From G963677445 sp963677445 (GTDB lineage: Bacteria; Bacteroidota; Ignavibacteria; Ignavibacteriales; Melioribacteraceae), in the NCBI GenBank assembly GCA_963677445.2, contig CAXXGF010000028.1, positions 62,001 to 126,000 on the forward strand: a stretch of DNA of 64,000 nucleotides. The letters are read 5' to 3'. Shown here piece by piece: positions 28,165 through 37,249 of the stretch; the stretch's first letter is position 1; each line of letters starts with the position of its first letter. Both the position numbers and the translations under genes were made by a program. The notes under the pieces are model-generated. The model made no database searches and had not been told where the DNA came from. It saw nothing but the letters and a program-made list of their open reading frames with translations.

Positions 28165-28428
28165 ATGAGTAAAAAATCAGCGATGATCAGAGCAGGAATA
28201 GAGCCTGAGTTAAAAGAAAACGTGGAAAGTATCTTAAATGAATTGGGAATATCAACAACAGAAGCTATTACCCTTTTTTATAACCAGATTCGACTGAATA
28301 ACGGAATTCCCTTTGAAATAAAAATTCCCAATGCGACAACAGTAAAAACATTTAAGGATACTGACTCCGCTAAAAATATAGTTAAAGCAAAAGACGCTGA
28401 TGATATGTTTGCTCAGTCAGGTATTTGA
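28165..28428 (+). CDS. RelB/DinJ-type antitoxin, copy 2
   Basis: 87 residues; differs from copy 1 (26511) by only a handful of substitutions (for example IEPELK against IKPELK, TEAITL against TEVITL), while the DNA downstream of both copies is different. Both have lost their toxins. The near identity over about 260 bp points to a recent duplication or gene conversion within the island. Confidence 0.85.
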   Translation: MSKKSAMIRAGIEPELKENVESILNELGISTTEAITLFYNQIRLNNGIPFEIKIPNATTVKTFKDTDSAKNIVKAKDADDMFAQSGI

Positions 28429-28532
28429 TGCTCTCAAAATTAATAACCCGGCCTTACCACCTTTCCTATTTTGTATGATTGCAGTCAGCAAAGAGTGAAA
28501 AAATTCATTAAATTTGTAAAAAAAGGAAAAAG

Positions 28533-28775
28533 ATGAACAGCACAGCATTAAAAAGAGATTTTCACAATTTGATAGACAGCATTGAGAATGAAACTTTACT
28601 TATCGGTTTCTATGAATTAATGAAAAACAGGACCTCCACAAAAGATGGAAAGTTATGGAGCAGACTTTCCCGTGAGGAACAGGAATCATTACTTCAGACT
28701 CTTGAAGAAACCAAAAAGCCGGAAAATGTTATCAGACATTCGGAGATGATAAAAAAGCATAAAAAATGGCTCTGA
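28533..28775 (+). CDS. antitoxin of a ParE-type pair
   Basis: 80 residues, alpha-helical, with charged C-terminal helix (RHSEMIKKHKKWL). ATG follows aaaaaggaaaaag. It overlaps the RelE/ParE-type toxin gene by 10 bp, the usual antitoxin-first order. The N-terminal SIENETLLIGFYELM segment recalls small addiction-module antitoxins with no named domain; the role is inferred from context. Confidence 0.7.
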   Translation: MNSTALKRDFHNLIDSIENETLLIGFYELMKNRTSTKDGKLWSRLSREEQESLLQTLEETKKPENVIRHSEMIKKHKKWL

Positions 28776-29062
28776 AAATTGAGTGGTCAAAAAAGGCTGA
28801 TAAAAAATTCGATAAAATCCTGGAATATTTGTTGGGGGAATGGGGAGAACCAGTAACGAAGGCCTTTATCAGAAAGGTGTATGATTTTTTGGAAATTTTA
28901 GTTGAATTTCCTCAACTTGGATCGATAGAACATAAAGAAAAAGAGATTAGAGGATTCACCATTGTAAAACAAATAAATATTTACTACAAAATCAGGGGCA
29001 GTAAAATTGTTATTTTGGATTTCTTTGATAATCGACAATATCCATCGAAGAAACGATTTTAA
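28766..29062 (+). CDS. RelE/ParE-family toxin
   Basis: 98 residues. LKIEWSKKADKKFDKILEYL, then a helix, GSIEHKEKEIRGFTIVKQINIYYKI and IVILDFFDNRQYP follow the ParE/RelE fold, including the C-terminal FFDNRQxP motif of ParE-like toxins. Such toxins inhibit gyrase or cleave mRNA. Overlaps its antitoxin by 10 bp and appears intact. Confidence 0.85.
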   Translation: MALKIEWSKKADKKFDKILEYLLGEWGEPVTKAFIRKVYDFLEILVEFPQLGSIEHKEKEIRGFTIVKQINIYYKIRGSKIVILDFFDNRQYPSKKRF

Positions 29063-29422
29063 GTAAAGTGCAGCCACCTAAAAGGCTGCAATAATTATTT
29101 CTACTATATGGCAATAGTCCAACAAATGTTAACAATTACCGATCATATTCATAGTTGAGCAGGGAAGGTTAAGCAAACTGTAAAAATTTCCAGAAAAGAA
29201 TATTCTTAATCCCTAAGCTGGCAAAGCCAGAACCAAAAAGAATTGTTATCAATCTTACCAAATATATTTTATTAAAAATGCTCTTACTTTTTGTCTTGTC
29301 CACAGGACTCCTCTGGAGACACAAAAAGTAACTCTCCTGCGGCGAGCAGGCAAAATAAGTCAAGACTGCAAAAAAATAAGACAAATATTATTGTTAAGTT
29401 ACTTAATTGTTGAAGGAGTTTT
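29063..29422. other. intergenic with repeat fragments
   Basis: 29205-29235 (aatccctaagctggcaaagcc) and 29262-29345 (caaatatattttatt, acaaaaagtaac) recur at 31026-31130. No gene seen. Confidence 0.55.
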
Positions 29423-29626
29423 ATGAAGTTACAAGTTATTTTTGAGCCGAGCGATGAAGGGGGTTTTACAGTATATGTCCCATCATTGCCGGGATGTATC
29501 AGTGAAGGTGATACGAAGGAAGAAGCGTTAGACAATATTCAGGAGGCAATTGAATTGTATCTTGAGCCAGTTGATAATGATCAATTGTCTGCTCCCGATA
29601 TTGAGAAACGGGAGATAACTATATAA
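29423..29626 (+). CDS. hicB: HicB-type antitoxin, copy 2 (orphan)
   Basis: 67 residues. The DNA from about 29438 to 29563 is identical to copy 1 (27018-27143), while the first and last 10-20 codons differ, a mosaic pattern. The overlap that would start hicA is destroyed (ATATAA instead of ATATGA). Only the last 60 bp of a hicA-like gene survives downstream (29721-29785). Confidence 0.85.
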   Translation: MKLQVIFEPSDEGGFTVYVPSLPGCISEGDTKEEALDNIQEAIELYLEPVDNDQLSAPDIEKREITI

Positions 29627-30085
29627 GCAAGATACACAGTTGCAGTTAAAAAAAAGCGCGACACTTGTTGCTCAATTTCTATCGGCGCTTAAATTCTTTA
29701 TACGCGGATTCTGAGATTGCTCTACATTATCTCATATCTTAAAACAAGCCGTATTAACTGTCGAAGAATAAGATGAACTATTATGCAAATTAGCAATTTA
29801 TTTCTTGCTTTAAATGACAGAATATTGAATTGTGAAAGTTAATAGAAACGAGCAGTACTCGTACTCATGGCAGGTTAAATAATTTTGCCATTTTGCGTAG
29901 AATTTAACTCCTTACGGAGTAATCGTTCTCGAATAACCTGAGTGTTTTAAAAGACGAGTACGAAGTACGATTACGAGAACGAGTGCGATTTTTTTTCTGA
30001 ATTTCTTTTTGGTTTCCGCTTTAGCGGCTTAGGATATCTCCAAAAAATGATATATTTTTGCATGAAAAACAGGACAGAATAACCT
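29627..30085. other. intergenic: decayed hicA copy and dispersed repeats
   Basis: Besides the hicA fragment it contains a cgcgacacttgttgctcaat block matching 27511-27545, and at 29853-29990 a composite of the palindromic cgttctcg/cgagtacg module with the ctacgcaaaatggcaaaatt module embedded in minus orientation (29881-29922). Confidence 0.6.
29721..29785 (+). pseudogene. 3' fragment of hicA
   Basis: tctacattatctcatatctt and the following bases to 29785 align with the last 60 bp of hicA at 27367-27430 (tccaccttatctcacatttt) with scattered substitutions and an early in-frame stop (gaataag). The 5' two thirds of the toxin gene are missing, so orphan hicB copy 2 lost its toxin by internal deletion. 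Confidence 0.6.
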
Positions 30086-30547
30086 ATGGAAGAAAGAAAA
30101 CGCCCCTCGTTCGAAGAAGTATATATGAATTTTGCCGTGGAGATATCACAGCGCTCGACATGTAAAAGGCTCGCTGTGGGCACTGTAATTACCACCAGCG
30201 ATTTCCGGAAGGTTTTGGCAGTCGGGTATAACGGCAACGCTTCGGGACTGCCGAATACCTGCGACCGTGACACACCTGGAAACTGCGGCTGTCTGCATTC
30301 GGAAGAAAACGCGGTTATAAATTGTGACGCTCCCCGTTTTATCGAAAAATATGTGTTTGTAACACACCTGCCATGCGTTATGTGCGCGAAGAGACTTGTG
30401 AACCTGGGGAATGTAAGAAAAGTATTTTATCTGAATGAATACCGTCTGAAGGATTCTATCGGAATATTGCTTACCTGCGGAATTGAGGTCTATAAGCTGG
30501 TCGATGGCGTGCCGCAGCAGATAACATCCGTGCCGCCAAACGAGTGA
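30086..30547 (+). CDS. dCMP/cytidine deaminase family protein (ComEB-like)
   Basis: 153 residues. Zinc-dependent deaminase motifs HSEENA (His ligand and catalytic Glu) and PCVMCAK (two Cys ligands) are present, and the N-terminal STCKRLAVGTVI/NGNASGLPNTC segment is that of dCMP deaminases. It converts dCMP to dUMP for thymidylate synthesis. A start site at ATG 30086 follows gaataacct; no close ribosome-binding site. Stands alone in a repeat-rich region. Confidence 0.88.
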   Translation: MEERKRPSFEEVYMNFAVEISQRSTCKRLAVGTVITTSDFRKVLAVGYNGNASGLPNTCDRDTPGNCGCLHSEENAVINCDAPRFIEKYVFVTHLPCVMCAKRLVNLGNVRKVFYLNEYRLKDSIGILLTCGIEVYKLVDGVPQQITSVPPNE

Positions 30548-31778
30548 CTCAGTTCACCTGGTTTCAGTGGATGCTGAAAACTTAAACACAAAGCGCTCAG
30601 GAGAGGCACAAGGGACACCAAGGGGGGAATTTTCGGGAATAACCGATGTATTTCTCCATATCGTGAAAAAATCAGAGTAAGAGCGGGAGTATGAGTAAGA
30701 GTATAATGGCCGGGTTGGGTGGCGGTGGCGGAGTTGTTCTTTTTATCCGGCGGGTGGAAGTATTCCGTTAGCAAACAAATTCTATGCAGAATGGCAAAAT
30801 TTTTGGTTGCAATCCGGATTGTGGTTTTGGTTAGCTGAGCGCTGTTGATTCACTTCAGGGGTCTTCCTTGTACAGGGCTCCTGACATCAGAAACATAAAG
30901 TATTGAAATAAAACAACATAGACTTTTTTTGTCCCGTATATACTTATGCGACTTGTGTCAGAAATTCTGTTAAAAAGAATTGCGTTTGTAATTTTTCTTG
31001 CGTGAAATAATTTGAAATTTACTTCAGCTGGCAAAGCGAAAACCAATGGGGATTTTCATTAATCTTACCAAATATATTTTATAAGAGATGCCCTTACTTT
31101 TTGTCTTGACACAAAAAGTAACAAAAAAGTCAAGACTGCAAAAAAATAAGCTAAAAATCAATTCACTCCGCTAAAATGAAAGAACTCGGCACATAAAAAG
31201 ACATGTGCCTCAAACAGCTTTCCTTTTTTAACGCTCCGTTCATTTGATTTTTTTAACGCTTATTTTTTTGAGGTCGCTTTAAAAGATAAAAACAATATTG
31301 TGAGAGGATAAACGAAATATTCTTACTGTTATTATTTTGTCATTTAATGAAAGATAATGATAAAAATTAGTTGCATTACAATATACGTGATGTCAGGAGC
31401 TCTGTTGTATGTTTTGTTATTTGCTATCCCGGAGGGACGTTCCGCAATAATGCTGCTTCAACAAAGCAGATTCAATTCAAAAAAAAATTCAGGGAAAGCC
31501 AATTCGTAATTGTTTACGGCCCCGCCGGTTTATGATTTAATAAATGATTTCCTTATGGATTTGTCCCGGGCGACTTGAAGAATTAGAGGGGTGAATACAA
31601 AATATTTAATTCCTTCTTATCCTTTTAATACAAAAGTGATTAATATTACTCAATTTCTTACGATGAATTTCGATAATGTGTTAAATAAACTGTGTCGTCC
31701 TGTATTAAATGCAGGAACTTTTATATATTAATAATACAGAATAGCTGAAATATAAATCTTATAGCTTAACGGTATCTG
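30548..31778. repeat. 1.2-kb repeat-rich intergenic region
   Basis: 30761-30800 is a degenerate ctatgcagaatggcaaaat module. 31026-31130 repeats 29205-29345. 31436-31515 (ccgcaataatgctgcttcaa) matches 6075-6150. No coding frame or RNA seen; the kinase gene at 31779 has an AT-rich upstream region only. Confidence 0.6.
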
Positions 31779-33631
31779 ATGAATGAAATTCACCTTGTAA
31801 AGCACCAGCTCGAGCAGGAGTATATGCTGATAAATTCCCGCGCGGAAAGAATATACAGCGCGCTTGAGGAATTGCGTGAAATGACGGTATTTCTGCTGAG
31901 TGAAACCTACAGGAATAAAGAGGATGTGGATAACTGGGTGGAAGGTGAAGGATTCGGAATAGACCAGCATGGATTTTTTTCGAGATTGCCTGTGCTTGAG
32001 CAGTTTAAACGTGGCGTAAATCCTGTTAATAATGTCAGTCATTTCTGGCCTCCCTATCTCAGTGACAATGATGAGATCAGGTTCAGAATTTTCGCGCTGC
32101 GCAATATCGGCGCTTATCTGCAGAAAATACATAAAAGAATCGGGGAATAGGGTGGATATATTACCAGGATCTGAATAATTTCTCAATTCAGTATCCCTAT
32201 ATTATTCCCGGAACAGCCCTGACTCCTGATTTCGACTGGACGAAATATCACACATTTCAATCGGTTGAACCGGCTAAAAATCCTGAGAGAAAAATATGCT
32301 GGACCCCGCCGACAATAGATTATACCGGTGAGGGATTGATACTTTCGGTTTCTATTCCGATCTACCTTAGCGATACTTTTATGGGTTTATGGAGCATTGA
32401 TGTAATGATGAATTCATTTATCAGTGATCTTATACCCGGCCCCATTTTCCCCTCGCAATTCAGTTTTATCGCCGATTATGAGGGGATTGTTCTTGTTCAT
32501 GAGGAAATTGAATCGAAGATAGAAAACCGTAAAGGCAGCGTTTATGTTGAGAAGGTTGAATCGCTCGGCAGCCAGTTTAAAAATTTGAGACTCGCCGATG
32601 TTATAAAAAAAGGTGAAGGAGAGCTGGAACTTACCGACCGGGACGGGAAAATAATTATTCTTTTATTCAAGACTATTCCGGAGATCAAATGGATACTTTT
32701 TATGTCCATTTCCCGTTCGGAGATGACTGAGGTGATGAACCGGAATATCAAAGAAGCGTTCGAACATATTAAAACCGGCGATCTTTCCCACCGAATTTCA
32801 GCGGTTCCCGAATCGGAACATACCCGCTTTCTGGTTGAAAGTTATAATGAAATGGCGGCCACTCTCGAAAAAAATGAAGCCTCGAGATTAAAAACTTTCA
32901 GGGAAAGGGAAGAGCTTATTAAGCAGCTCGAAAGTAAAAACAGCGAACTTGAACGTTTTACGTATACCGTATCACATGATCTTAAAAGTCCTCTCATTAC
33001 CATCCGGGGATTTTTAGGACTGCTACTGGAAGACCTGACCGATAATGACATGAATAAAATCAACCGGGATATTGAATATATTACCGGCGCGGTGGATAAA
33101 ATGGAGCAGCTTCTTGAAGAGCTTCTTGAGCTCTCAAGAATAGGCCGCATTGTTAATCCATCGGAAGAGTTTACGATCAAATCGCTTGTTGAAGAGATCC
33201 TGAATCTGAAAGCGGAATTTCTGAAGCAGAAAGGTGTTGAGGTGGAACCGCGGCTTGATGATTCGGTTATTTTCGGCGACCGCACCCGCCTGGGCGAGGT
33301 TGTTGAAAATCTTATAGATAACGCGGTTAAATTTATGGGTGATCAGCCACGTCCGAAACTGGTTATAGGCACAAGAACCATCAGGAATAAACACTATTAT
33401 TATATCAGCGACAATGGCATTGGGATAGAGCCAAAATATCATAAGAAGATATTTGAATTATTTGAGAAGCTTGATAAAACCAGCGGAGGAACAGGCATAG
33501 GGCTGGCGATCGTTAAAAGGATCATTGAACATCATAATTGTTCTATCTGGGTTGAATCGGAAGGACAGGGAAAAGGCACAACATTTTATTTTGATCTTCC
33601 AGGCAGGGGAAATGACGGCTCAGAAACCTAA
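31779..33631 (+). CDS. sensor histidine kinase, frameshifted in a G run
   Basis: Two frames read as one protein once a base is restored near 32142-32145 (cggggaatag): LQKIHKRIG continues as GIGWIYYQDLNNFSIQYPYIIPG without a stop into the second frame. The N-terminal part is a Cache-like sensor domain; residues after the PAS/HAMP-like linker give H-box HDLKSPLITIRGFLG, N-box ENLIDNAVKFM, G1 DNGIGIEPKYHKKIF and G2 GGTGIGLAIVKR. No clear transmembrane helix is seen, so sensing may be cytoplasmic. It overlaps the response regulator by 20 bp and feeds the cluster downstream. The frameshift may be a sequencing error. Confidence 0.8.
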
Positions 33632-34052
33632 AATTTTATTAGTTGAAGATGAACAGGCGCATGCCGATCTGATAATGATCGCTATGGAACAGCATGAACT
33701 GGGCAATGATGTAATTCATGTTAAGGATGGTGAGGAAGCGCTGGATTTTCTATTCAGGCAGGGGAAATATTCAAAACAGGGGTGTGAAGATGTGCCGAAT
33801 CTTATTCTGCTCGATTTAAGATTGCCCAAGGTTGACGGACTTGAAGTGCTGACCCGGATTAAAAGTGATGATGAGTTAAAAAAAATTCCGGTTGTAATTC
33901 TTACCACATCTGCCTCGGAAAAGGACCTTTTTAACGCTTACGAAAATAATGTGAACAGTTACCTGGTAAAACCGGTAGATTATAAAAAATTCAGGAAAAT
34001 GCTTGAAACACTCGGATATTACTGGTTAGGTTATAACAGAAAACCTTATTGA
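33612..34052 (+). CDS. single-domain response regulator (Rcp1-like)
   Basis: 146 residues from ATG 33612 (aggggaa just upstream). ILLVEDEQAHADLI holds the acidic pocket, LILLDLRLPKVDG the phospho-acceptor Asp, TTSASE the conserved Thr/Ser and NSYLVKPVDYKKF the Lys. No output domain, as in Rcp1-type receivers paired with phytochrome-like kinases. Overlaps the kinase gene, so they are a cognate pair. Confidence 0.93.
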   Translation: MTAQKPKILLVEDEQAHADLIMIAMEQHELGNDVIHVKDGEEALDFLFRQGKYSKQGCEDVPNLILLDLRLPKVDGLEVLTRIKSDDELKKIPVVILTTSASEKDLFNAYENNVNSYLVKPVDYKKFRKMLETLGYYWLGYNRKPY

Positions 34053-34073
34053 TAATTCGCGAAGGGAGATTAT

Positions 34074-36704
34074 TTGAGCACCAAACAACTGAAGATACTT
34101 GTTGTTGAAGATGAACCGGCGCATGCCGAACTTATCAACCGTTCATTTCAGAAGAGCGCCACGAGGTACAGTATAACGGTTGCCTCTTCATTATCGGAAG
34201 CGCGGGAGAAGCTTGCTGAGTTTTTGCCTGATCTGATGATAGCGGACTGGGCTCTGCCTGACGGACACGGTGATGAACTGGTGTTGCACCAGGGTACTCT
34301 GAAATATCCAACCATTATTGTTACCAGTAAAGGTAATGAAGAAGTAGCTGTTGAGGCGATGAAATCAGGCGCGCTCGATTATATTGTTAAATCTTCCAGC
34401 CAGTTTTATGAACTGCCCATCAGGGTTGAAAGAACCTTCAGGGAATGGACAAATATTCTTGAACGAAAAAAATCTGATGAGAAATTTCGTTATCTGTTCG
34501 AGAATATGAGCAACGGTGTTGTTGTGATTGAGCATGAAAACCAGGGATTTATTGTAAAGGAACTGAACAGAAGCGCCAGAAAAATTGAAAATATTGGCGA
34601 GGATTCCGGTGAAGGGAATTCACTTACCGAAATATTACCCTATTTTGGTGATGAAAAAATCAGCAACGCGGTAAGGGAAGTTTTTAACGGTGGAAATCCG
34701 GCGGATATAAAAAGGCATTCATTTACATCGGGGGGAGAGATATTCTGGCGCGACCTCTATTTATACAAACTTCCCACTGATGAGGTGGTAATAGTTATTA
34801 CCGACATTACTGAAAATATGCGCGCTGAGGAAGCGCAGAGAATCAGTGAACAGCGGCTGAGGGATATCGCGGAAAATATCAATGATGTTTTTTGGCTGAG
34901 GACGAGAGAAAAAATATTATATATTAGTCCCGCTTTTTCCAAAGTATTTGGCCGTTCGCCCGAAATAGCTTATGAAAATCCTGACTTTTTTGTGGAAATA
35001 GCTCATCCGGAAGATAAGGATCGTATCTACGATGCCTTTCATTCGAATGAATATCTTGAAGAAGGATTGCTTGATGAGGAGTACAGGCTTGTTCAGCCTT
35101 TCGGCTCAACTGTCTGGGTGCATATTAAAACATTTCCTGTCCAGAAGAAGAACGGGACATTCAGGACTGTCGGCATCGCGCAGGATATTACAAAAAAGAA
35201 GCTGGCCGAAGGGTCATTACAGCAGTGGGCCCAGATATTTATGAATGCCGAATGGGGTGTTGTAACCACAAGTCCCAACGGAAGAACACTGGAAAAAATG
35301 AATCCCGCTTTCGCGAGAATGCATGGATACAGCATGCAGGAGCTCGCCGGTAAACCGACCGCGTTGATAATCGCTCCCGAGATGCTTGAAAAAACACCTG
35401 AACATTTTGAAATTGCCGCCAGAAGAGGACATAATATTTTTGAATCCTTCCACATCAGAAAGGATGGAACGGTTTTTCCGGTGATAACCGATATTACAAC
35501 AATAAAAGATCATGACGGTAATACACTTTTCCGGGTGATTAATGTTGTTGATATTACAGACAGAAAAAAAGCGGAAGAAGCCTTAAGAGCAAGCGAAACT
35601 AAATTCCGTTCTCTTTCTGAAAGCAGCCAGGACCTTATTTTACGTTACGACAGAATGTGCCGCATCACCTATATGAATGCCGCTGCCCTGAACACATTGA
35701 ATCTGAAAGAGGATGGTATTGTAAAAAAACGGTACAGCTCCATTTTTGGTGAAGATGATAACAGCATCGATTGGGAAAAACAAATTAAGGAAGTATTCAG
35801 AACCGGCAAACCTTTCCAGAGGCAGACGACTATCGTTATTGATGATGAGGAAAGAACACTTCATAAAGTTTTAACTCCCGAATTTAATGATGAAGGGGCG
35901 GTTAAATTTGTAATGGAGGTAGCGAGGGATATTAGTGAGCTCAAAAAAGTTGAAAAAGAACTTATTACCGCGAGAGATAAGGCCGAACTTGCCGACAGGC
36001 TGAAATCGGAATTCCTCGCGCAGATGTCGCATGAAATCCGCACTCCGATAAATGTAATCCTGAATTATTCGGCATTGATAGCGGTTGAGCTGGTGAGTAT
36101 TGTAAGTGAAGACCTTCGTGAATGTTTCACCGGTATCGAGGTTGCCGGCAAGCGGCTTATACGCACAATTGACCTTATTCTGAATATGTCTGAAATCCAG
36201 ATTGGAAGTTATGATTACCGACCTATTGAGGTGAATCTTTATGGAGATGTAATTGTCGGGCTTCTGGATGAATTCAGAATCCTCGCCGATGAAAAAAATC
36301 TGGAGCTTGAGCTTTATAATACCGCGGGCAACCAGTATATCAAGGCGGATGAATATAATATAAGGCAGATTCTGACGAACCTCATCGATAACGCTATCAA
36401 ATATACCGATGAAGGCAAGGTTGAGATATTCCTGGAAGATTGCGGAGATGATTTTCTTTGTCTGCGGGTAAAAGATACCGGAATAGGTATGTCGGAAGAA
36501 TATCTTGAAAGACTATTTGATCCGTTTTCACAGGAAGACCAGGGATATTCACGGCGATTTGAAGGCACCGGGCTGGGATTGGCGCTTGTTAAAAAGTATT
36601 GCGAATTAAATGAAGCGGAAATTGAGGTTGACAGTGTGAAAGGGAGTGGGACAACTTTCACAATTAAATTTCAGGCGCTGAAAGAGATTTCATTTGAGGA
36701 TTAA
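34074..36704 (+). CDS. receiver-PAS-histidine kinase hybrid
   Basis: 876 residues from TTG 34074 (aagggag upstream). Order: REC (ILVVEDEPAHAELI, LMIADWALPDGHG, GALDYIVKSSSQ), four PAS domains (about 133-255, 257-380, 383-507, 510-640, the middle two with PAC tails such as FRTVGIAQDIT), HisKA (FLAQMSHEIRTPINVILNYS) and HATPase_c (NLIDNAIKYTDEG, DTGIGMSEEYLERLF, GTGLGLALVKKY). Starts 21 bp after the receiver gene, so kinase, receiver and hybrid form one signalling operon. The PAS domains suggest redox or small-ligand sensing. Confidence 0.92.
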   Translation: MSTKQLKILVVEDEPAHAELINRSFQKSATRYSITVASSLSEAREKLAEFLPDLMIADWALPDGHGDELVLHQGTLKYPTIIVTSKGNEEVAVEAMKSGALDYIVKSSSQFYELPIRVERTFREWTNILERKKSDEKFRYLFENMSNGVVVIEHENQGFIVKELNRSARKIENIGEDSGEGNSLTEILPYFGDEKISNAVREVFNGGNPADIKRHSFTSGGEIFWRDLYLYKLPTDEVVIVITDITENMRAEEAQRISEQRLRDIAENINDVFWLRTREKILYISPAFSKVFGRSPEIAYENPDFFVEIAHPEDKDRIYDAFHSNEYLEEGLLDEEYRLVQPFGSTVWVHIKTFPVQKKNGTFRTVGIAQDITKKKLAEGSLQQWAQIFMNAEWGVVTTSPNGRTLEKMNPAFARMHGYSMQELAGKPTALIIAPEMLEKTPEHFEIAARRGHNIFESFHIRKDGTVFPVITDITTIKDHDGNTLFRVINVVDITDRKKAEEALRASETKFRSLSESSQDLILRYDRMCRITYMNAAALNTLNLKEDGIVKKRYSSIFGEDDNSIDWEKQIKEVFRTGKPFQRQTTIVIDDEERTLHKVLTPEFNDEGAVKFVMEVARDISELKKVEKELITARDKAELADRLKSEFLAQMSHEIRTPINVILNYSALIAVELVSIVSEDLRECFTGIEVAGKRLIRTIDLILNMSEIQIGSYDYRPIEVNLYGDVIVGLLDEFRILADEKNLELELYNTAGNQYIKADEYNIRQILTNLIDNAIKYTDEGKVEIFLEDCGDDFLCLRVKDTGIGMSEEYLERLFDPFSQEDQGYSRRFEGTGLGLALVKKYCELNEAEIEVDSVKGSGTTFTIKFQALKEISFED

Positions 36705-36732
36705 AAAAACCCCCGCAAAACGGGGGCAAATT
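36704..36732 (-). terminator. bidirectional-type hairpin between converging genes
   Basis: Stem cccccg/cgggggc (36710-36726), with a T run on the minus strand (aaaaaaa at 36703-36709), 9 bp beyond the ferredoxin stop and directly after the hybrid kinase stop. Serves at least the ferredoxin gene. Confidence 0.85.
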
Positions 36733-36734
36733 CT

Positions 36735-37034
36735 TTACCTTCCCATTGCATCAAGTTTTTCTTTCTTGGCTAAGAGCTCTTCTTCAGTCTCTTCATGATC
36801 CGGATCTTTGATGATTGCTTCGGTCGGACAAGCAGCCATACACTGTGGTTCATCATAGAAACCAACGCATTCGGTACATTTTTCAGCAACTACATAAGTG
36901 AATTCATCTGAGAGGGCTTCAAATTCTTTGCCATCATAATCGTATGGTTCACCTGCGGCATAAATTGCAGTGTTTGGACATTCAGCTTCGCATGCCGCGC
37001 AAGCTATGCAATCGTCAGTTATCTTTACAGCCAT
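36735..37034 (-). CDS. ferredoxin, 2[4Fe-4S], YfhL/Alvin type
   Basis: 99 residues. First cluster motif CIACAACEAECP, second CTECVGFYDEPQCMAACP with the 8-residue insertion typical of the Alvin-type ferredoxins, plus the cysteine-flanking C-terminal helix (EELLAKKEKLDAMG). Low-potential electron carrier in the cytoplasm. RBS cgagg; a sigma70-like promoter is visible upstream. Faces the aconitase gene divergently. Confidence 0.95.
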   Translation of the reverse strand: MAVKITDDCIACAACEAECPNTAIYAAGEPYDYDGKEFEALSDEFTYVVAEKCTECVGFYDEPQCMAACPTEAIIKDPDHEETEEELLAKKEKLDAMGR

Positions 37035-37075
37035 TTTTAAAACCTCGTATATTTAAATTTGCTAAACAGAACTAG

Positions 37076-37105
37076 TTTATACGATTAATAAAATCAAACG
37101 CACAA
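37076..37105 (-). promoter_or_regulatory. predicted promoter of the ferredoxin gene
   Basis: On the minus strand TTGTGC, 18 bases, TATAAA, about 40 bp before the ATG. Based on sequence match only. Confidence 0.4.
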
Positions 37106-37249
37106 CAAAAATTAAATAATCAATCAATAAATGCCAACAAAAAAGGTTAAAAAAATCCAGTTTTATAAAAAATGAATCCAGGTATTGAATTTATTCATCT
37201 AATATTACATTAATGAAGATGAAGATAAAACAAATCATCAGGTGAAAAA

